DNA of 64,000 bases from Paenibacillus sp. SYP-B3998 (GCF_010820665.1 NZ_JAAIKC010000005.1:186001-250000), one strand, 5' to 3'. Positions 50,064 through 59,711 are shown, numbered from the stretch's first letter. The notes: generated from the letters alone by a model not told the origin. Program-made: numbers and translations.

Positions 50064-52391
50064 ATGACGAATAGCGTCCATATTTCTGTGCGATCCCTAG
50101 TTGAGTACGTGTATCGTAGAGGCAGTATCGAATCGGGATTTCGGACGAACACTACACTAACCGAGGGGACGAAAGCGCATCAAAAAATACAGAAGCAGTA
50201 TGGAGAGCGCGATCAACACGAAGTGTATGTATCAACCGAAATCCACCATGGAGGGCTAGTGTTCGTTATTGATGGACGCTGTGATGGACTCCTTATGGAT
50301 GAAGAACTTGGGATAACGACGGTAGATGAAATTAAGTCTACTTCGTCAGACATCACGTTGATTGCAGAGGATACATATCCCGTTCACTGGGCACAGGCGA
50401 AGTGTTATGCCTATATGATAGCGAAAGATCAAGGCCTAGACAGCGTGCGTATTCAGTTGACCTACATGCATGTCGAGACGGAAGAAACGAAGCGATTCGC
50501 TGTAGAGGCATCATTCGAAGAGCTCAAGCAATTCGTGCTGGATGTGGTGGAGAATTATTTTCCGTACGCCCAGACTAGAAAAGAGCATGAGGAGCGAAGA
50601 AATCAAAGTATTAAGGCGCTTCCTTTTCCGTTCGAAGCCTATCGTGAAGGTCAGAGGAAACTCGTGGGAGCTGTGTACAAAACGATAACGGAAGGACACA
50701 AGCTGTTTGCCAAGGCGCCAACAGGCATTGGGAAGACGATGTCGACGCTATATCCCTCCGTCAAAGCAATCGGAGAGGGCTTGCTCCAGCGTATTTTTTA
50801 TCTAACGGCAAAAACAATTACTCGTACGGCTGCGGAGGAAGCTTATTCGCTTTTACGCGGCAAGGGACTTGTACTACAGTTTGTTACAATAACTGCAAAG
50901 GATAAGGTGTGTTTCAAAGAGGAGGTACGGTGCTCCAAAGAGTACTGCGAGTTTGCAGACGGCTACTACGATCGGATCAATGAGGCTGTTCTCGATCTGC
51001 TCCAGCAGGAGTCGGCAATGACTCGTCCGGTTATTGAGACTTATGCGCGGAAGCATCGGGTATGCCCGTTTGAATTCTCGCTGGATGCCGCTTACGCCGC
51101 GGATGCAATTATTTGCGATTATAATTACGTTTTTGATCCAAGGGTTAATCTGAAACGCTTGTTTGAGGAGCAAAAGCGGAAGACAGCGCTGCTTGTCGAT
51201 GAGGCGCATAATTTACTTGATCGGGCACGCGAGATGTACTCGAGTACAATAAATAAGTCAAATTATTTAAACGTGCAGCGTGAGTTCAAGGGAGTTTCTA
51301 TAGAGCTTCATGATGCGGCGAAGGCGATTAATCAGCATCTAATTACGGTGCGTAAGCAGGCTGGCGAACGCAATATGCAGGTGGAGGAAGGATTGCCTGA
51401 AGAGCTGATCGCGCTGCTGGAAGTATTTATTTCCCAAGCGGAGCGGGAGCTCGTAGCTCAACGCGCGACTCCATCGAGTCCGCTGCTGCTGGACACATAT
51501 TTCGGTGCGCAAAATTTTGTGCGAATTGCAAAGCTGTATGATGAGCGGTATGTGACGTTTGTCGAATGCGAGAAGAGCGAGGTCATCGTTAAGTTGTTTT
51601 GTTTGGACCCGTCCCATCTGCTGCGGCAGGTTGGGAAGGGCTACCGATCGCAGGTGTTTTTCTCAGCGACGCTGTCACCTTTGTCCTATTTCATGGACAC
51701 GTTAGGGGCTGGGGAGGACGATTATTCTGTCTCTGTGCCGTCGCCGTTTTCCAAAGAGCAGCTTGAGGTCATGGTTCAGCCGATATCTACGCGCTATCAA
51801 GACAGGGAGCGCAGTAGGGAGCCCATTGCTCAAGCCATATATCAACTTGTAACTAATCGTTCAGGCAATTATTTAGTGTTCTTTCCTTCTTATGCTTACA
51901 TGAGCAGTGTGTATGAGGCATTCACTGACCTTGTTGGTGTTGATTTGGACGCTAGGGAAAGTGGGCTAAAGGTTCTTGTGCAGCAAACCCACATGTCGGA
52001 AACAGAACGGGAAGGCTTCTTGACCGAATTCGCGGCAAATCGCGAAGAAACATTAATTGGCTTCGCCGTGATGGGCGGTATCTTCTCGGAGGGAATCGAT
52101 CTGGTAGGAGATCGGCTCACAGGCGTGGCCGTTGTCGGCGTTGGCTTACCGCAGTTGGGTCCGGAGCGCAACATCCTCAAGACATATGTAGACCGTCATG
52201 GTAAAAATGGCTACGAATACGCCTACGTCTTTCCAGGTATGAATAAAGTGCAGCAGGCCGGAGGCCGACTGATTCGCTCAGAAACGGATCGCGGCGTCCT
52301 ATTGCTCATAGATGATCGCTACTTGCAGCCGCTTTATCAGCGTTTGCTGCCAGAGGAGTGGCGGGATTACACGGTGCTACCTCGCAGGTAG
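50064..52391 (+). CDS. PD-(D/E)XK nuclease fused to XPD/DinG-type helicase
   Basis: A 775-residue fusion. The N-terminal nuclease (about 1-180) carries the RecB/Cas4 set: H39, D74 (GRCDG), E89-I-K91 and Q111 with Y115. The superfamily 2 helicase follows: Walker A APTGIGKT (218-225), four iron-sulphur cysteines C283, C290, C295 and C334, DEAH at 379-382, and C-terminal motifs GIDLVGDRLTGVAVVG and QAGGRLIRSETDRG. XPD-like helicases run 5' to 3' on DNA; a fused RecB-type nuclease suggests a role in repair, recombination or defence. It is a single gene, divergent from the exporter. No Cas or restriction genes are nearby. Confidence 0.85.
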   Translation: MTNSVHISVRSLVEYVYRRGSIESGFRTNTTLTEGTKAHQKIQKQYGERDQHEVYVSTEIHHGGLVFVIDGRCDGLLMDEELGITTVDEIKSTSSDITLIAEDTYPVHWAQAKCYAYMIAKDQGLDSVRIQLTYMHVETEETKRFAVEASFEELKQFVLDVVENYFPYAQTRKEHEERRNQSIKALPFPFEAYREGQRKLVGAVYKTITEGHKLFAKAPTGIGKTMSTLYPSVKAIGEGLLQRIFYLTAKTITRTAAEEAYSLLRGKGLVLQFVTITAKDKVCFKEEVRCSKEYCEFADGYYDRINEAVLDLLQQESAMTRPVIETYARKHRVCPFEFSLDAAYAADAIICDYNYVFDPRVNLKRLFEEQKRKTALLVDEAHNLLDRAREMYSSTINKSNYLNVQREFKGVSIELHDAAKAINQHLITVRKQAGERNMQVEEGLPEELIALLEVFISQAERELVAQRATPSSPLLLDTYFGAQNFVRIAKLYDERYVTFVECEKSEVIVKLFCLDPSHLLRQVGKGYRSQVFFSATLSPLSYFMDTLGAGEDDYSVSVPSPFSKEQLEVMVQPISTRYQDRERSREPIAQAIYQLVTNRSGNYLVFFPSYAYMSSVYEAFTDLVGVDLDARESGLKVLVQQTHMSETEREGFLTEFAANREETLIGFAVMGGIFSEGIDLVGDRLTGVAVVGVGLPQLGPERNILKTYVDRHGKNGYEYAYVFPGMNKVQQAGGRLIRSETDRGVLLLIDDRYLQPLYQRLLPEEWRDYTVLPRR

Positions 52392-52434
52392 GGTGTTTCT
52401 TCGAGCGACATGATTGGGGAATACTTCGACTTCC

Positions 52435-52478
52435 AAGGGAAAGAGCGTTCTAGGATGGCTGGAGACAAGCTTTCCCTT
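52435..52478 (+). other. Hairpin after the helicase gene
   Basis: AAGGGAAAG (52435-52443) is perfectly complementary to CTTTCCCTT (52470-52478) with a 26-nt loop and no strong T run. Possible weak terminator or stabilising structure. Confidence 0.4.
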
Positions 52479-52544
52479 ATGTTGGGTTATTGTGCCTAGA
52501 GGTACTTCTGGTGCTTGCTTTGCTGTTTATGCTTGAGATAAGAA

Positions 52545-52590
52545 CAAAAAAACGGAGTGTTTGACTGCTTGCACAGTCAGCGCTCCGTTT
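52545..52590 (-). terminator. Terminator of the alcohol dehydrogenase gene
   Basis: ACGGAG and CTCCGT (52552-52557, 52583-52588) with an inner GACTG/CAGTC stem; seven T follow on the minus strand (52551-52545). Confidence 0.8.
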
Positions 52591-52609
52591 GTATTTTTTC
52601 CCGTCTTTT

Positions 52610-53773
52610 CTATAAGGACATATGATAGATAGCCAAGACATCCTCGCGTGTGAGCTTCTTGAAGTTGCCGAAGTTACCGTAGACCATCGCTTTGTCTGCC
52701 ATCAGTTCGATGGTGGAGTCGTCTATGTTATAATCGGCCAGCCTAGCTGGCGCACCGATAGAATTGAAAAATTGGCGAAGTGCCGCGATGCCTTCCTCGG
52801 CCACTTGACGATCGGTTTTGTCAGTGGCGTCGATGCCAAAGACGTGCTGCGCAAATTGTTTGAAGCGTGCCATATTGGCATCCAGCGTGCGGGTCATCCA
52901 ATTCGGGAACAGGATGGCTAATCCGCCACCATGGGGAATATCGTGAATAGCTGAAACCGCATGTTCTAGGTTGTGGGTCGCCCAGTCACCACGGATGCCC
53001 ATGCTCAGCACACCATTGAGCGCCATTGTGCCGTTATATAGAATAGTTGCGCGTTCTTCGAGGCTTTGCAAGTCTTGAAGCAGGCGAGGCGCCGTGTCGA
53101 TGACGGTACGGAGAATGGTTTCACTGAAACCGTCTTGTACGGGCGTATGTGAATCATGATGGAAGTACTGCTCAAATACGTGAGACATGATGTCAACCAT
53201 GCCGTAGACGGTCTGATTCGCGGGTAAAGAAGCGGTATGCGCAGGATCGAGAATCGAAAATTTCGGGAAGGAGTAGGGACTTCCCCATCCGTATTTTTCT
53301 TTTGTCTCCCAATTCGTAATTACGGAACCTGAATTCATTTCTGTACCAGTAGCGGCGATCGTTAGTACAGTACCGAGTGGCAGCGCCCCTGTGGCAGCCA
53401 CTTTACGCGTAACGATATCCCAAAAGTCCCCATCGTACTTCGCTCCCACCGCAATTGCTTTGGCACAGTCGATGACACTACCTCCGCCAACGGCGAGAAT
53501 GAGGTCAATTTGCTGGCTGCGACACAACTCTACGCCGCGATGCACGGTTGTTAAACGTGGGTTCGGTTCTACCCCGCTCAACTCAACAACGTTTGCACCC
53601 ACACCATTGAGCAATTTTAATACATTGTCATAAATACCATTTTGCTTAATGCTTCCGCCGCCATAGACGAGCAGGAGGTTCTTACCGTATTTAGGTACCT
53701 CGGTTGTTAATTTTTCTAGTTGGCCACTACCGAAATACAGGGTTGTAGGATTATAAAATGTAAAAGTATTCAT
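52610..53773 (-). CDS. Iron-containing alcohol dehydrogenase (YqhD/butanol-dehydrogenase type)
   Basis: A 387-residue group III dehydrogenase. The nucleotide loop is [15 protein letters not shown], and metal ligands are in [14 protein letters not shown] and [28 protein letters not shown]. The [13 protein letters not shown] segment is typical of YugJ/YqhD-like enzymes that reduce aldehydes with NAD(P)H. AGGAGG lies just before the ATG. The gene is preceded by a 26-bp palindrome with the GntR-like core TTGTATACAA. It probably detoxifies aldehydes or closes a fermentation pathway. Confidence 0.9.
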   Translation of the reverse strand: MNTFTFYNPTTLYFGSGQLEKLTTEVPKYGKNLLLVYGGGSIKQNGIYDNVLKLLNGVGANVVELSGVEPNPRLTTVHRGVELCRSQQIDLILAVGGGSVIDCAKAIAVGAKYDGDFWDIVTRKVAATGALPLGTVLTIAATGTEMNSGSVITNWETKEKYGWGSPYSFPKFSILDPAHTASLPANQTVYGMVDIMSHVFEQYFHHDSHTPVQDGFSETILRTVIDTAPRLLQDLQSLEERATILYNGTMALNGVLSMGIRGDWATHNLEHAVSAIHDIPHGGGLAILFPNWMTRTLDANMARFKQFAQHVFGIDATDKTDRQVAEEGIAALRQFFNSIGAPARLADYNIDDSTIELMADKAMVYGNFGNFKKLTREDVLAIYHMSL

Positions 53774-53828
53774 CGATTTCCCTCCTAGGACATTTGAGTT
53801 GGAAAAGCTAATCGTAATTAATTATGCT

Positions 53829-53854
53829 CTATTACATTGTATACAATGTAATAG
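53829..53854. promoter_or_regulatory. 26-bp perfect palindrome upstream of the dehydrogenase
   Basis: The two 13-bp halves of 53829-53854 are exact reverse complements, centred on TTGTATACAA. It lies 56 bp from the dehydrogenase start, in the promoter zone. The core resembles GntR-family operators; no regulator gene is adjacent. Confidence 0.6.
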
Positions 53855-54006
53855 CAAAAAACAAAAACTAACCGCGGGCGAATTACTAGCTTCATATGCT
53901 CCCCATTCAGCAGTATAATGAAGGAAGGGAAGAAGAGGGCATGAAACCGCCATATTCCCTAAATACGTAAAAAGCTTTCATTTAATTTTTAGGAAGTGAT
54001 GACAAC

Positions 54007-55041
54007 ATGTGGATGCCTAGGAAATCCGATCATATCATGGAAATTGCATATAGCTATGTGCGCTGGTTTTTCGTACCGACCTCTACCCTTTTATTTATGA
54101 AATACTACCATCATACAGAGCAAGATCTGATTTTATTTAGCCTGCTATTCTGTTTTGCGGTTGGGTATATGGGGCTAACGGAGTTTGCCTTGCAACGCAG
54201 CCACGTACATTCTGCTTTTTATCGAAACATGACGAAAATAGGGGTTGTCTTTGATTATATGGCGTTTCTTTTGTTGATTTCATTGACAGGAGGTTCGCAA
54301 AGTCCGATGTATCCTATAGCATATTTAGTGATTTTGCATGCTTCACTTTATTGGAGTTTCATTGGAGCGATGGTAGCTACGTTCATGGTCATCTGTGGTT
54401 ACATGGGTGTAGTCCTAACCGTAGATGGCGGTTTTCTGGAAGATCAGCTTCCCCGTCATTTGCTTAACTGTGTCTTCCTCATCATGGTGGGAGTAATTGG
54501 AGGCATTATCGTAGCTCGGGAAAGAAAGCATTTCGTTGAGAAAGGCATTTTCGAAAACCTAGCCAAAACAGATTACCTGACGGGGCTGTCTAATCATCGG
54601 AGTTTTCAAGAACAAATCAAGGAAACGATCGTGCAGAGGAACTATTTTATCCTTGTAATGGCTGATATCGATTATTTCAAAAGCATCAATGATCGTTATG
54701 GTCATCAGGCAGGAGATGCCGTCTTGCGGGAAATTGGCATCCTACTAGAGGTGATGCTTCCAAAGACGCTGGGGAGTGCTTTTCGTTATGGCGGAGAGGA
54801 ATTCGCAATTATTTTGTATACGCAGGACCAACAACCCGCGAGTGAATTGCTGCAGCAATTCAGCCAGAAACTGTATGCCCTCGAATTCGGCTCAGCGGAA
54901 GAGCAGTTTCGTGTCACGATGAGCTTCGGGGCAGCTATTCGGGGCGAAGATCAGCATGCAGATGAGTTAGTGGCTAAAGTAGATGCTCTCTTGTACGAAG
55001 CAAAGGGACAAGGTAGAAACCGCGTAGTATGGGGCAGATGA
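54007..55041 (+). CDS. Membrane diguanylate cyclase (GGDEF)
   Basis: A 344-residue protein. Residues 1-170 contain about five hydrophobic helices, followed by a GGDEF domain with the catalytic motif GGEEF (YGGEEFAIIL) and VMADIDYFKSINDRYGHQAGDAVL. It should make cyclic-di-GMP. The inhibitory RxxD site normally five residues before the motif is absent (PKTLG there), so product feedback may be missing. The ribosome site is AGGAAGTGA. Its product could be the substrate of the HD-GYP regulator at 9987. Confidence 0.92.
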   Translation: MWMPRKSDHIMEIAYSYVRWFFVPTSTLLFMKYYHHTEQDLILFSLLFCFAVGYMGLTEFALQRSHVHSAFYRNMTKIGVVFDYMAFLLLISLTGGSQSPMYPIAYLVILHASLYWSFIGAMVATFMVICGYMGVVLTVDGGFLEDQLPRHLLNCVFLIMVGVIGGIIVARERKHFVEKGIFENLAKTDYLTGLSNHRSFQEQIKETIVQRNYFILVMADIDYFKSINDRYGHQAGDAVLREIGILLEVMLPKTLGSAFRYGGEEFAIILYTQDQQPASELLQQFSQKLYALEFGSAEEQFRVTMSFGAAIRGEDQHADELVAKVDALLYEAKGQGRNRVVWGR

Positions 55042-55162
55042 TCATCTCAATTATGGGTTTGAAATAAAACTGATTGGGAGGGCAGCAGTGATGCCGTTCG
55101 AGCGTTTCTGGGGAACGATGTTCGGTCGGTAGAGGATCCCTTTGATATCACTTTAATAAATG

Positions 55163-55206
55163 AAAGAGACCATGCCACTACATTTATAGTGAACATGGTC
55201 TTTTTA
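55163..55206 (+). terminator. Terminator after the diguanylate cyclase
   Basis: AGACCATG (55167-55174) pairs with CATGGTCT (55194-55201), inner CACTA/TAGTG stem, then TTTTT. Confidence 0.85.
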
Positions 55207-55250
55207 AATGCCCTACAGTGATTGAGGACAGTCTTTTTAATAAAACTACA

Positions 55251-56951
55251 CTATTTTGCTATGTAGCCAGATGTATTAATAATGTCAGAAATTTTAGAAG
55301 AAGCTTGTGCATAGAACTTATTCGCATCTTCTTGAGTGGCCCGATTTATGGAAACTTCATGGTCCAGTTCTTGTCGGATCGCGTCATTCAGTTTCTCTTG
55401 CAGTTTTCCTGCCTCTAATGATGAGGCAATTGAGAGTAGGGATTCACCTTGACGAAGGTCACTAAGAACATCCTGTTCGTCTTTATTGGAGAAGAAAGCA
55501 GTATCGCTGATGATACGACTGATTCGATTAGTCACTATTTTCATCAAATCTGCAGGAGCAGGTTTGGAAGCTTCGGATTGGTAACCAACTGTATGGATAA
55601 TGCGAGAAATTTTAGCAGAGGCTTCTGCATAGAACTTATCGGCGTCCTCCTGAGTGGCCCGATCCATGGAAACTTCATAGTCCAGTTCTTGTTTGACAGC
55701 GTTAGTTAGTTCTTCGTACAGTTCACCTGCATCTAAAGAAGCTGCAACTGCCACAAGAGAGCTGCCTTGTTGAAGTTCACTCTGGACATTTTGTTCGGTT
55801 TTTTTGGACAATAAAGCAGTATCTCTGATAAGGTGATCGATTCGATTAGTCACCAGTTTATCTAGATCTGTAGGAGCAGATTTGACAGCTTCGGGCTGGT
55901 AACCAGCTGTATGGATAATGCGAGAAATTTTGGCGGAGGCTTCTGCATAGAATTTATTAGCGTCTTCCTGGGTGGCCCGATTCACAGAAACTTCGTGGTC
56001 AAGTTCTTGGTTGATGGCGTTAGTTAGTTTTTCTTGAAGTTCCCCTGCATCTAAAGAAGCTGCAATCGACACGAGCGAGTTACCTTGATTAAGTTCATTT
56101 AGAACGTCTTGTTCATCTTTATTGGAGAAGAAGGCAGTATCACTGATGACACGACTAATTCGATTGTTAACCAATTTTTCCAAATGTGCAGGAGTTGTTG
56201 TTATTACTGGTGGTTGATAACCTGATTTACTGATGATGTTCGAGATTGTACCAACAGCCATGGCATAATATTTATCTGCATCTTCCTGAACAGCACGATT
56301 TACAGTGACTTCAAACTGAAGTTCTTGGTAAATCATATCTGTCAGTTTTTCTTGTAGTTTCCCTGATTCAAGGGACGAAGCGGCACTAATAAGTGAATTG
56401 CCTTGTTGAAGATCACTCAGCATGTCTTGTTCATCTTTATTGGAGAAGAAAGCCGCATCTTTAATTATCGTATTTAAACGGTTCATAACCTGATGTGCGA
56501 GGACCGTACTGCTGTCGGCAGAAGGTATTTGGTATCCTTTTGTCTCCACAATTTGACCCAATCGTTGTCTAATATCAGCTTCACCGGCTTGCAGATCAGC
56601 TTGTGTGATCAAACCATAACTTTGTGCTTGCAGCAGGTCATTATTTACAATCGGAGTCAAACTATTTAAAATGTCCTCTTTGGCAAGTCCAGTGGCTTGA
56701 GTCAACGTATTTTTATTAGCAAGTGCATCAGTAATGTCGTCTGTTTCTTTGGCAGACACGGAAGCGGCATCCTGAGCAAGAGTAGAAAGGCGGTAGTTGA
56801 TAATTTGGTTAGCAAAAGAATCTGACCGCAAGGTAGCATTTGAAGTCGTAGCTTCGTTTGCAGATGCTTTGTTAGTTGAAACGGAAACTCCAGATAAAAG
56901 AAGAGCGGTGGCCAACGTGCTTGTTGTTAAAATTTTGAGTGATTTTCTCAT
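55251..56951 (-). CDS. Secreted five-repeat protein of unknown function
   Basis: A 566-residue exported protein starting at ATG 56951 (TAGGAG 9 bases upstream). The signal peptide is cut near KASA (residue 32). It is made of a divergent first unit (about 47-141) and four close repeats of about 95 residues at about 152, 257, 363 and 468, joined by linkers of roughly 10 residues. Each repeat has the order NRISRIISDTAFFSNKDEQD, QGNSLVSIAASLDAGELQEKL, QELDHEVSVNRATQEDANKF and KISRIIHTAGY. The segment SLEAGKLQEKLNDAI plus ATQEDANKFYA resembles helical DUF2680-like modules. No enzyme or anchor motif is visible. A divergent GbsR/MarR gene and a palindrome lie upstream. Confidence 0.85.
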   Translation of the reverse strand: MRKSLKILTTSTLATALLLSGVSVSTNKASANEATTSNATLRSDSFANQIINYRLSTLAQDAASVSAKETDDITDALANKNTLTQATGLAKEDILNSLTPIVNNDLLQAQSYGLITQADLQAGEADIRQRLGQIVETKGYQIPSADSSTVLAHQVMNRLNTIIKDAAFFSNKDEQDMLSDLQQGNSLISAASSLESGKLQEKLTDMIYQELQFEVTVNRAVQEDADKYYAMAVGTISNIISKSGYQPPVITTTPAHLEKLVNNRISRVISDTAFFSNKDEQDVLNELNQGNSLVSIAASLDAGELQEKLTNAINQELDHEVSVNRATQEDANKFYAEASAKISRIIHTAGYQPEAVKSAPTDLDKLVTNRIDHLIRDTALLSKKTEQNVQSELQQGSSLVAVAASLDAGELYEELTNAVKQELDYEVSMDRATQEDADKFYAEASAKISRIIHTVGYQSEASKPAPADLMKIVTNRISRIISDTAFFSNKDEQDVLSDLRQGESLLSIASSLEAGKLQEKLNDAIRQELDHEVSINRATQEDANKFYAQASSKISDIINTSGYIAK

Positions 56952-57015
56952 GGTAGTCATCTCCTAGTGTATGTATAAATCGCAATTTACCAACTAGTTT
57001 CGTTGGTATTTATCG

Positions 57016-57031
57016 TTAACAACGTTGTTAA
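57016..57031. promoter_or_regulatory. MarR-type operator between divergent genes
   Basis: TTAACAACGTTGTTAA is a perfect 16-bp palindrome 65 bp before the repeat-protein start and 177 bp before the GbsR/MarR start. Likely binding site for that regulator. Confidence 0.6.
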
Positions 57032-57207
57032 TGATAATAATATAGAACACAAATTCTTCCTAGTCAACTCATGTAACTATACGTTTACAAAATGTTCACA
57101 AAGTTTAAAGCTGTCGAGAAGCTTCCCTTTAAGTTGACTGTCAATCCGTTTTTGTCTATGCTTAGTGGACGTATTCTAAATTTTCTAACAGTAAGGGAGA
57201 GGAAGGA

Positions 57208-57753
57208 ATGGATCAATATGAACAAACTTTCTCTGGGTGGAAACAAAATATTAGTGACTTTTTGTCACTAAACTATGAAAGTAAAGGATTCAGTCCCTTA
57301 GTTGGCAAAATATTTGCCCAGCTCATGTTTGCAACGGAGCCGCTTAGCTTACAAGCTATCGTTGAACAACTAGGCGTGACGAAAGCCGCCGTAAGCGTTC
57401 AAATACGTCATATGGAAAGAATGGGCATGTGCAGGAAAATGCCTTCAAATAATGACAGAAAAGATTATTACTACATGTCAGAAAATTACAGTCTCAACCA
57501 TGCTCGGCGAATTATTAATGATTTAGAGTCTTTCTATCAGTGGGCGGATAAAACGCTAAAAGAAATTTCCATTGTTGAAACCTCTGACTCAGCGGAGCAG
57601 GAAGCTCTTGAACATTTTAAACATAGATTTTCGGCAATTGCTGAGATGTACAATATGATGCTTCCAATGATTAAAGAAGTCGAAATGGAATGGGAGAAAT
57701 GTATTGCGGATCGCCGGAAGAAATCGGACAAGAATAATCAAAGCCTTTCGTGA
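57208..57753 (+). CDS. GbsR/MarR-family regulator
   Basis: A 181-residue regulator of the GbsR type: about 30 residues, then the winged helix (LSLQAIVEQLGVTKAAVSVQIRHMERMGMCRKM, DRKDYYYM) and a long C-terminal helical region. Family members respond to osmolytes such as choline or glycine betaine. Here no osmoprotectant genes are adjacent. Its gene is divergent from the secreted repeat protein with a strong palindrome between, which is the likely target. The ribosome site is AGGGAGAGG, unusually close. Confidence 0.85.
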   Translation: MDQYEQTFSGWKQNISDFLSLNYESKGFSPLVGKIFAQLMFATEPLSLQAIVEQLGVTKAAVSVQIRHMERMGMCRKMPSNNDRKDYYYMSENYSLNHARRIINDLESFYQWADKTLKEISIVETSDSAEQEALEHFKHRFSAIAEMYNMMLPMIKEVEMEWEKCIADRRKKSDKNNQSLS

Positions 57754-57886
57754 CCTGTTTTTGCGGGTGCGTTAGGTTTTTTTGTTTGTTTATATTCAGT
57801 TTAAAATAGACGTGTATGATTCTTACATAAGATAATCATACAAAGAGACGGACGTGAGTCCAGTCTGGTAAAGGAGAAGAGTGACC

Positions 57887-59707
57887 ATGACTATGGCAAC
57901 ATCGCCAAAGGGAACGAAAAACAAGGGGAACTGGCGCGCTTTCGTTCGCTTGCTCGTTGAAGCGAATCCACCAAAACTCGTATTAAGTATAGCTTTAGGG
58001 TTAAGTCTGATTTCTACACTAGTGGGGCTGGTGATTCCGCTATTTACCAAGAATGTGGTGGATAGCTTTTCCGTTAGCTCCCTAAGCTGGGGGCAGGTCA
58101 GCGGTATGGCCATCGCTTTCGTAGCACAGGCAATCGCAGCGGGAATTTCGGTTTACCTTTTGAATTATGCGGGACAACACGTTGTTGCAGGCATTCGGGA
58201 CCGTTTGTGGAAGAAGCTGCTCGTGTTGCCCGTGAGCTATTACGATAACCATCAGACCGGGGACACGATTTCTCGGATGACGAATGACACTGCAGTGATC
58301 AAAGGCCTTATCGCGGAGCATATGTCCGGTTTTATTACAGGTATTATTTCGATCGTAGGTTCGATTGTCGTGCTGCTTTACATGGATTGGAAAATGACCC
58401 TGATCATGTTCAGCGTTTTTCCGTTGGCTTTTCTTATTCTTTTCCCGCTTGGTCGCCAAATGTACAAAGTATCTAGAGGTATGCAGGATGAAACAGCAAG
58501 CTTCACCTCCGTATTGAATCGGGTGCTCTCGGAAATCCGTTTGGTCAAAGCGGCGAATGCTGAATCAGGTGAATATCAAGAAGGAAGCTCAGGCATTCAG
58601 AAGCTGTTCCAATTTGGCTTAAAAGAAGGGAAGATTCAAGCGCTAATGGCGCCGCTAATTTCTTTTGTCATGCTGATGCTGCTGGTTGTACTTTTTGGGT
58701 ATGGTGGCATGCGTGTTTCTTCTGGTGCAATTAGTGCAGGTCAATTGGTTGCATTTATGCTCTATTTGTTCCAAATCGTGATGCCAATCACGCAAATTAC
58801 GCAATTTTTTAATCAAATGCAAAAAGCGATGGGGGCTACCGACACGATATTAAATGTATTGGATTATGAGGAGGAGAATCCACATGCGGGTGATTCCGTT
58901 AAAGATGCTTCTCAATCCATTCATTTGGATCAGGTGAGATTTAGCTATAAAGAGGGCGAGCCTGTTCTGAAAAATGTCAGCTTCACTATGGAAGCGGGCA
59001 AAGTAACCGCAATTGTAGGCCCAAGCGGGAGTGGTAAAACGACATTGTTCTCTCTCGTGGAGAGGTTTTACCAGCCTCAGGAAGGTTCCATTAAGCTAGG
59101 TGATGACCCAATTGAACGTTTCTCCCTCCTTTCGTGGAGGAGTCAAATTGGTTACGTTTCACAAGAAAGTCCATTGATTGCAGGTACAATCCGAGATAAT
59201 ATTTGCTACGGTATGCAGCGTGAAGTTTCTCAAGAGGAGCTTAAGCGCGCTTCACAAATGGCGTATGCAGATGCTTTCATTGAAGATTTGCCAGATAAGT
59301 ATGACACCGAGGTTGGTGAGCGCGGCATTAAGCTATCTGGCGGACAGCGACAACGGATTGCTATTGCGCGGGCATTGCTGCGAAACCCGAAAATTTTGAT
59401 GCTAGACGAAGCGACCTCTAGTCTTGACAGTAAATCCGAGGTTGTGGTGCAGCAGGCCCTGCAAAACTTGATGCAAGGGCGAACAACGCTTGTCATTGCA
59501 CATCGTCTATCTACGGTCGTGGACGCGGATCAAATCGTTTTTTTGGATAAGGGCAAAGTAACAGGTACAGGTACGCATCAAGAGCTGCTAGACACTCATG
59601 CCATGTACCGTGAATTCGCTACGCAGCAGCTCAGGCTGCAGGATCAGCCGTTACAGGCAGAGGCCTCTCAAGCGGATTTACCTGCTTATTCCAAAGTGCG
59701 GGCTTAA
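57887..59707 (+). CDS. ABC-type multidrug exporter (half transporter, BmrA-like)
   Basis: A 606-residue half transporter: six membrane helices (about 40-320), then the ATPase with Walker A GPSGSGKTT, signature LSGGQRQRIAIARALL, Walker B ILMLDEATSSLD and switch His in VIAHRLSTV. It acts as a homodimer to export drugs or lipids. ATG 57887 follows AAAGGAG by 10 bases; GTG 57881 is an alternative. It is a single gene with its own terminator. Confidence 0.92.
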   Translation: MTMATSPKGTKNKGNWRAFVRLLVEANPPKLVLSIALGLSLISTLVGLVIPLFTKNVVDSFSVSSLSWGQVSGMAIAFVAQAIAAGISVYLLNYAGQHVVAGIRDRLWKKLLVLPVSYYDNHQTGDTISRMTNDTAVIKGLIAEHMSGFITGIISIVGSIVVLLYMDWKMTLIMFSVFPLAFLILFPLGRQMYKVSRGMQDETASFTSVLNRVLSEIRLVKAANAESGEYQEGSSGIQKLFQFGLKEGKIQALMAPLISFVMLMLLVVLFGYGGMRVSSGAISAGQLVAFMLYLFQIVMPITQITQFFNQMQKAMGATDTILNVLDYEEENPHAGDSVKDASQSIHLDQVRFSYKEGEPVLKNVSFTMEAGKVTAIVGPSGSGKTTLFSLVERFYQPQEGSIKLGDDPIERFSLLSWRSQIGYVSQESPLIAGTIRDNICYGMQREVSQEELKRASQMAYADAFIEDLPDKYDTEVGERGIKLSGGQRQRIAIARALLRNPKILMLDEATSSLDSKSEVVVQQALQNLMQGRTTLVIAHRLSTVVDADQIVFLDKGKVTGTGTHQELLDTHAMYREFATQQLRLQDQPLQAEASQADLPAYSKVRA

Positions 59708-59711
59708 TGAT

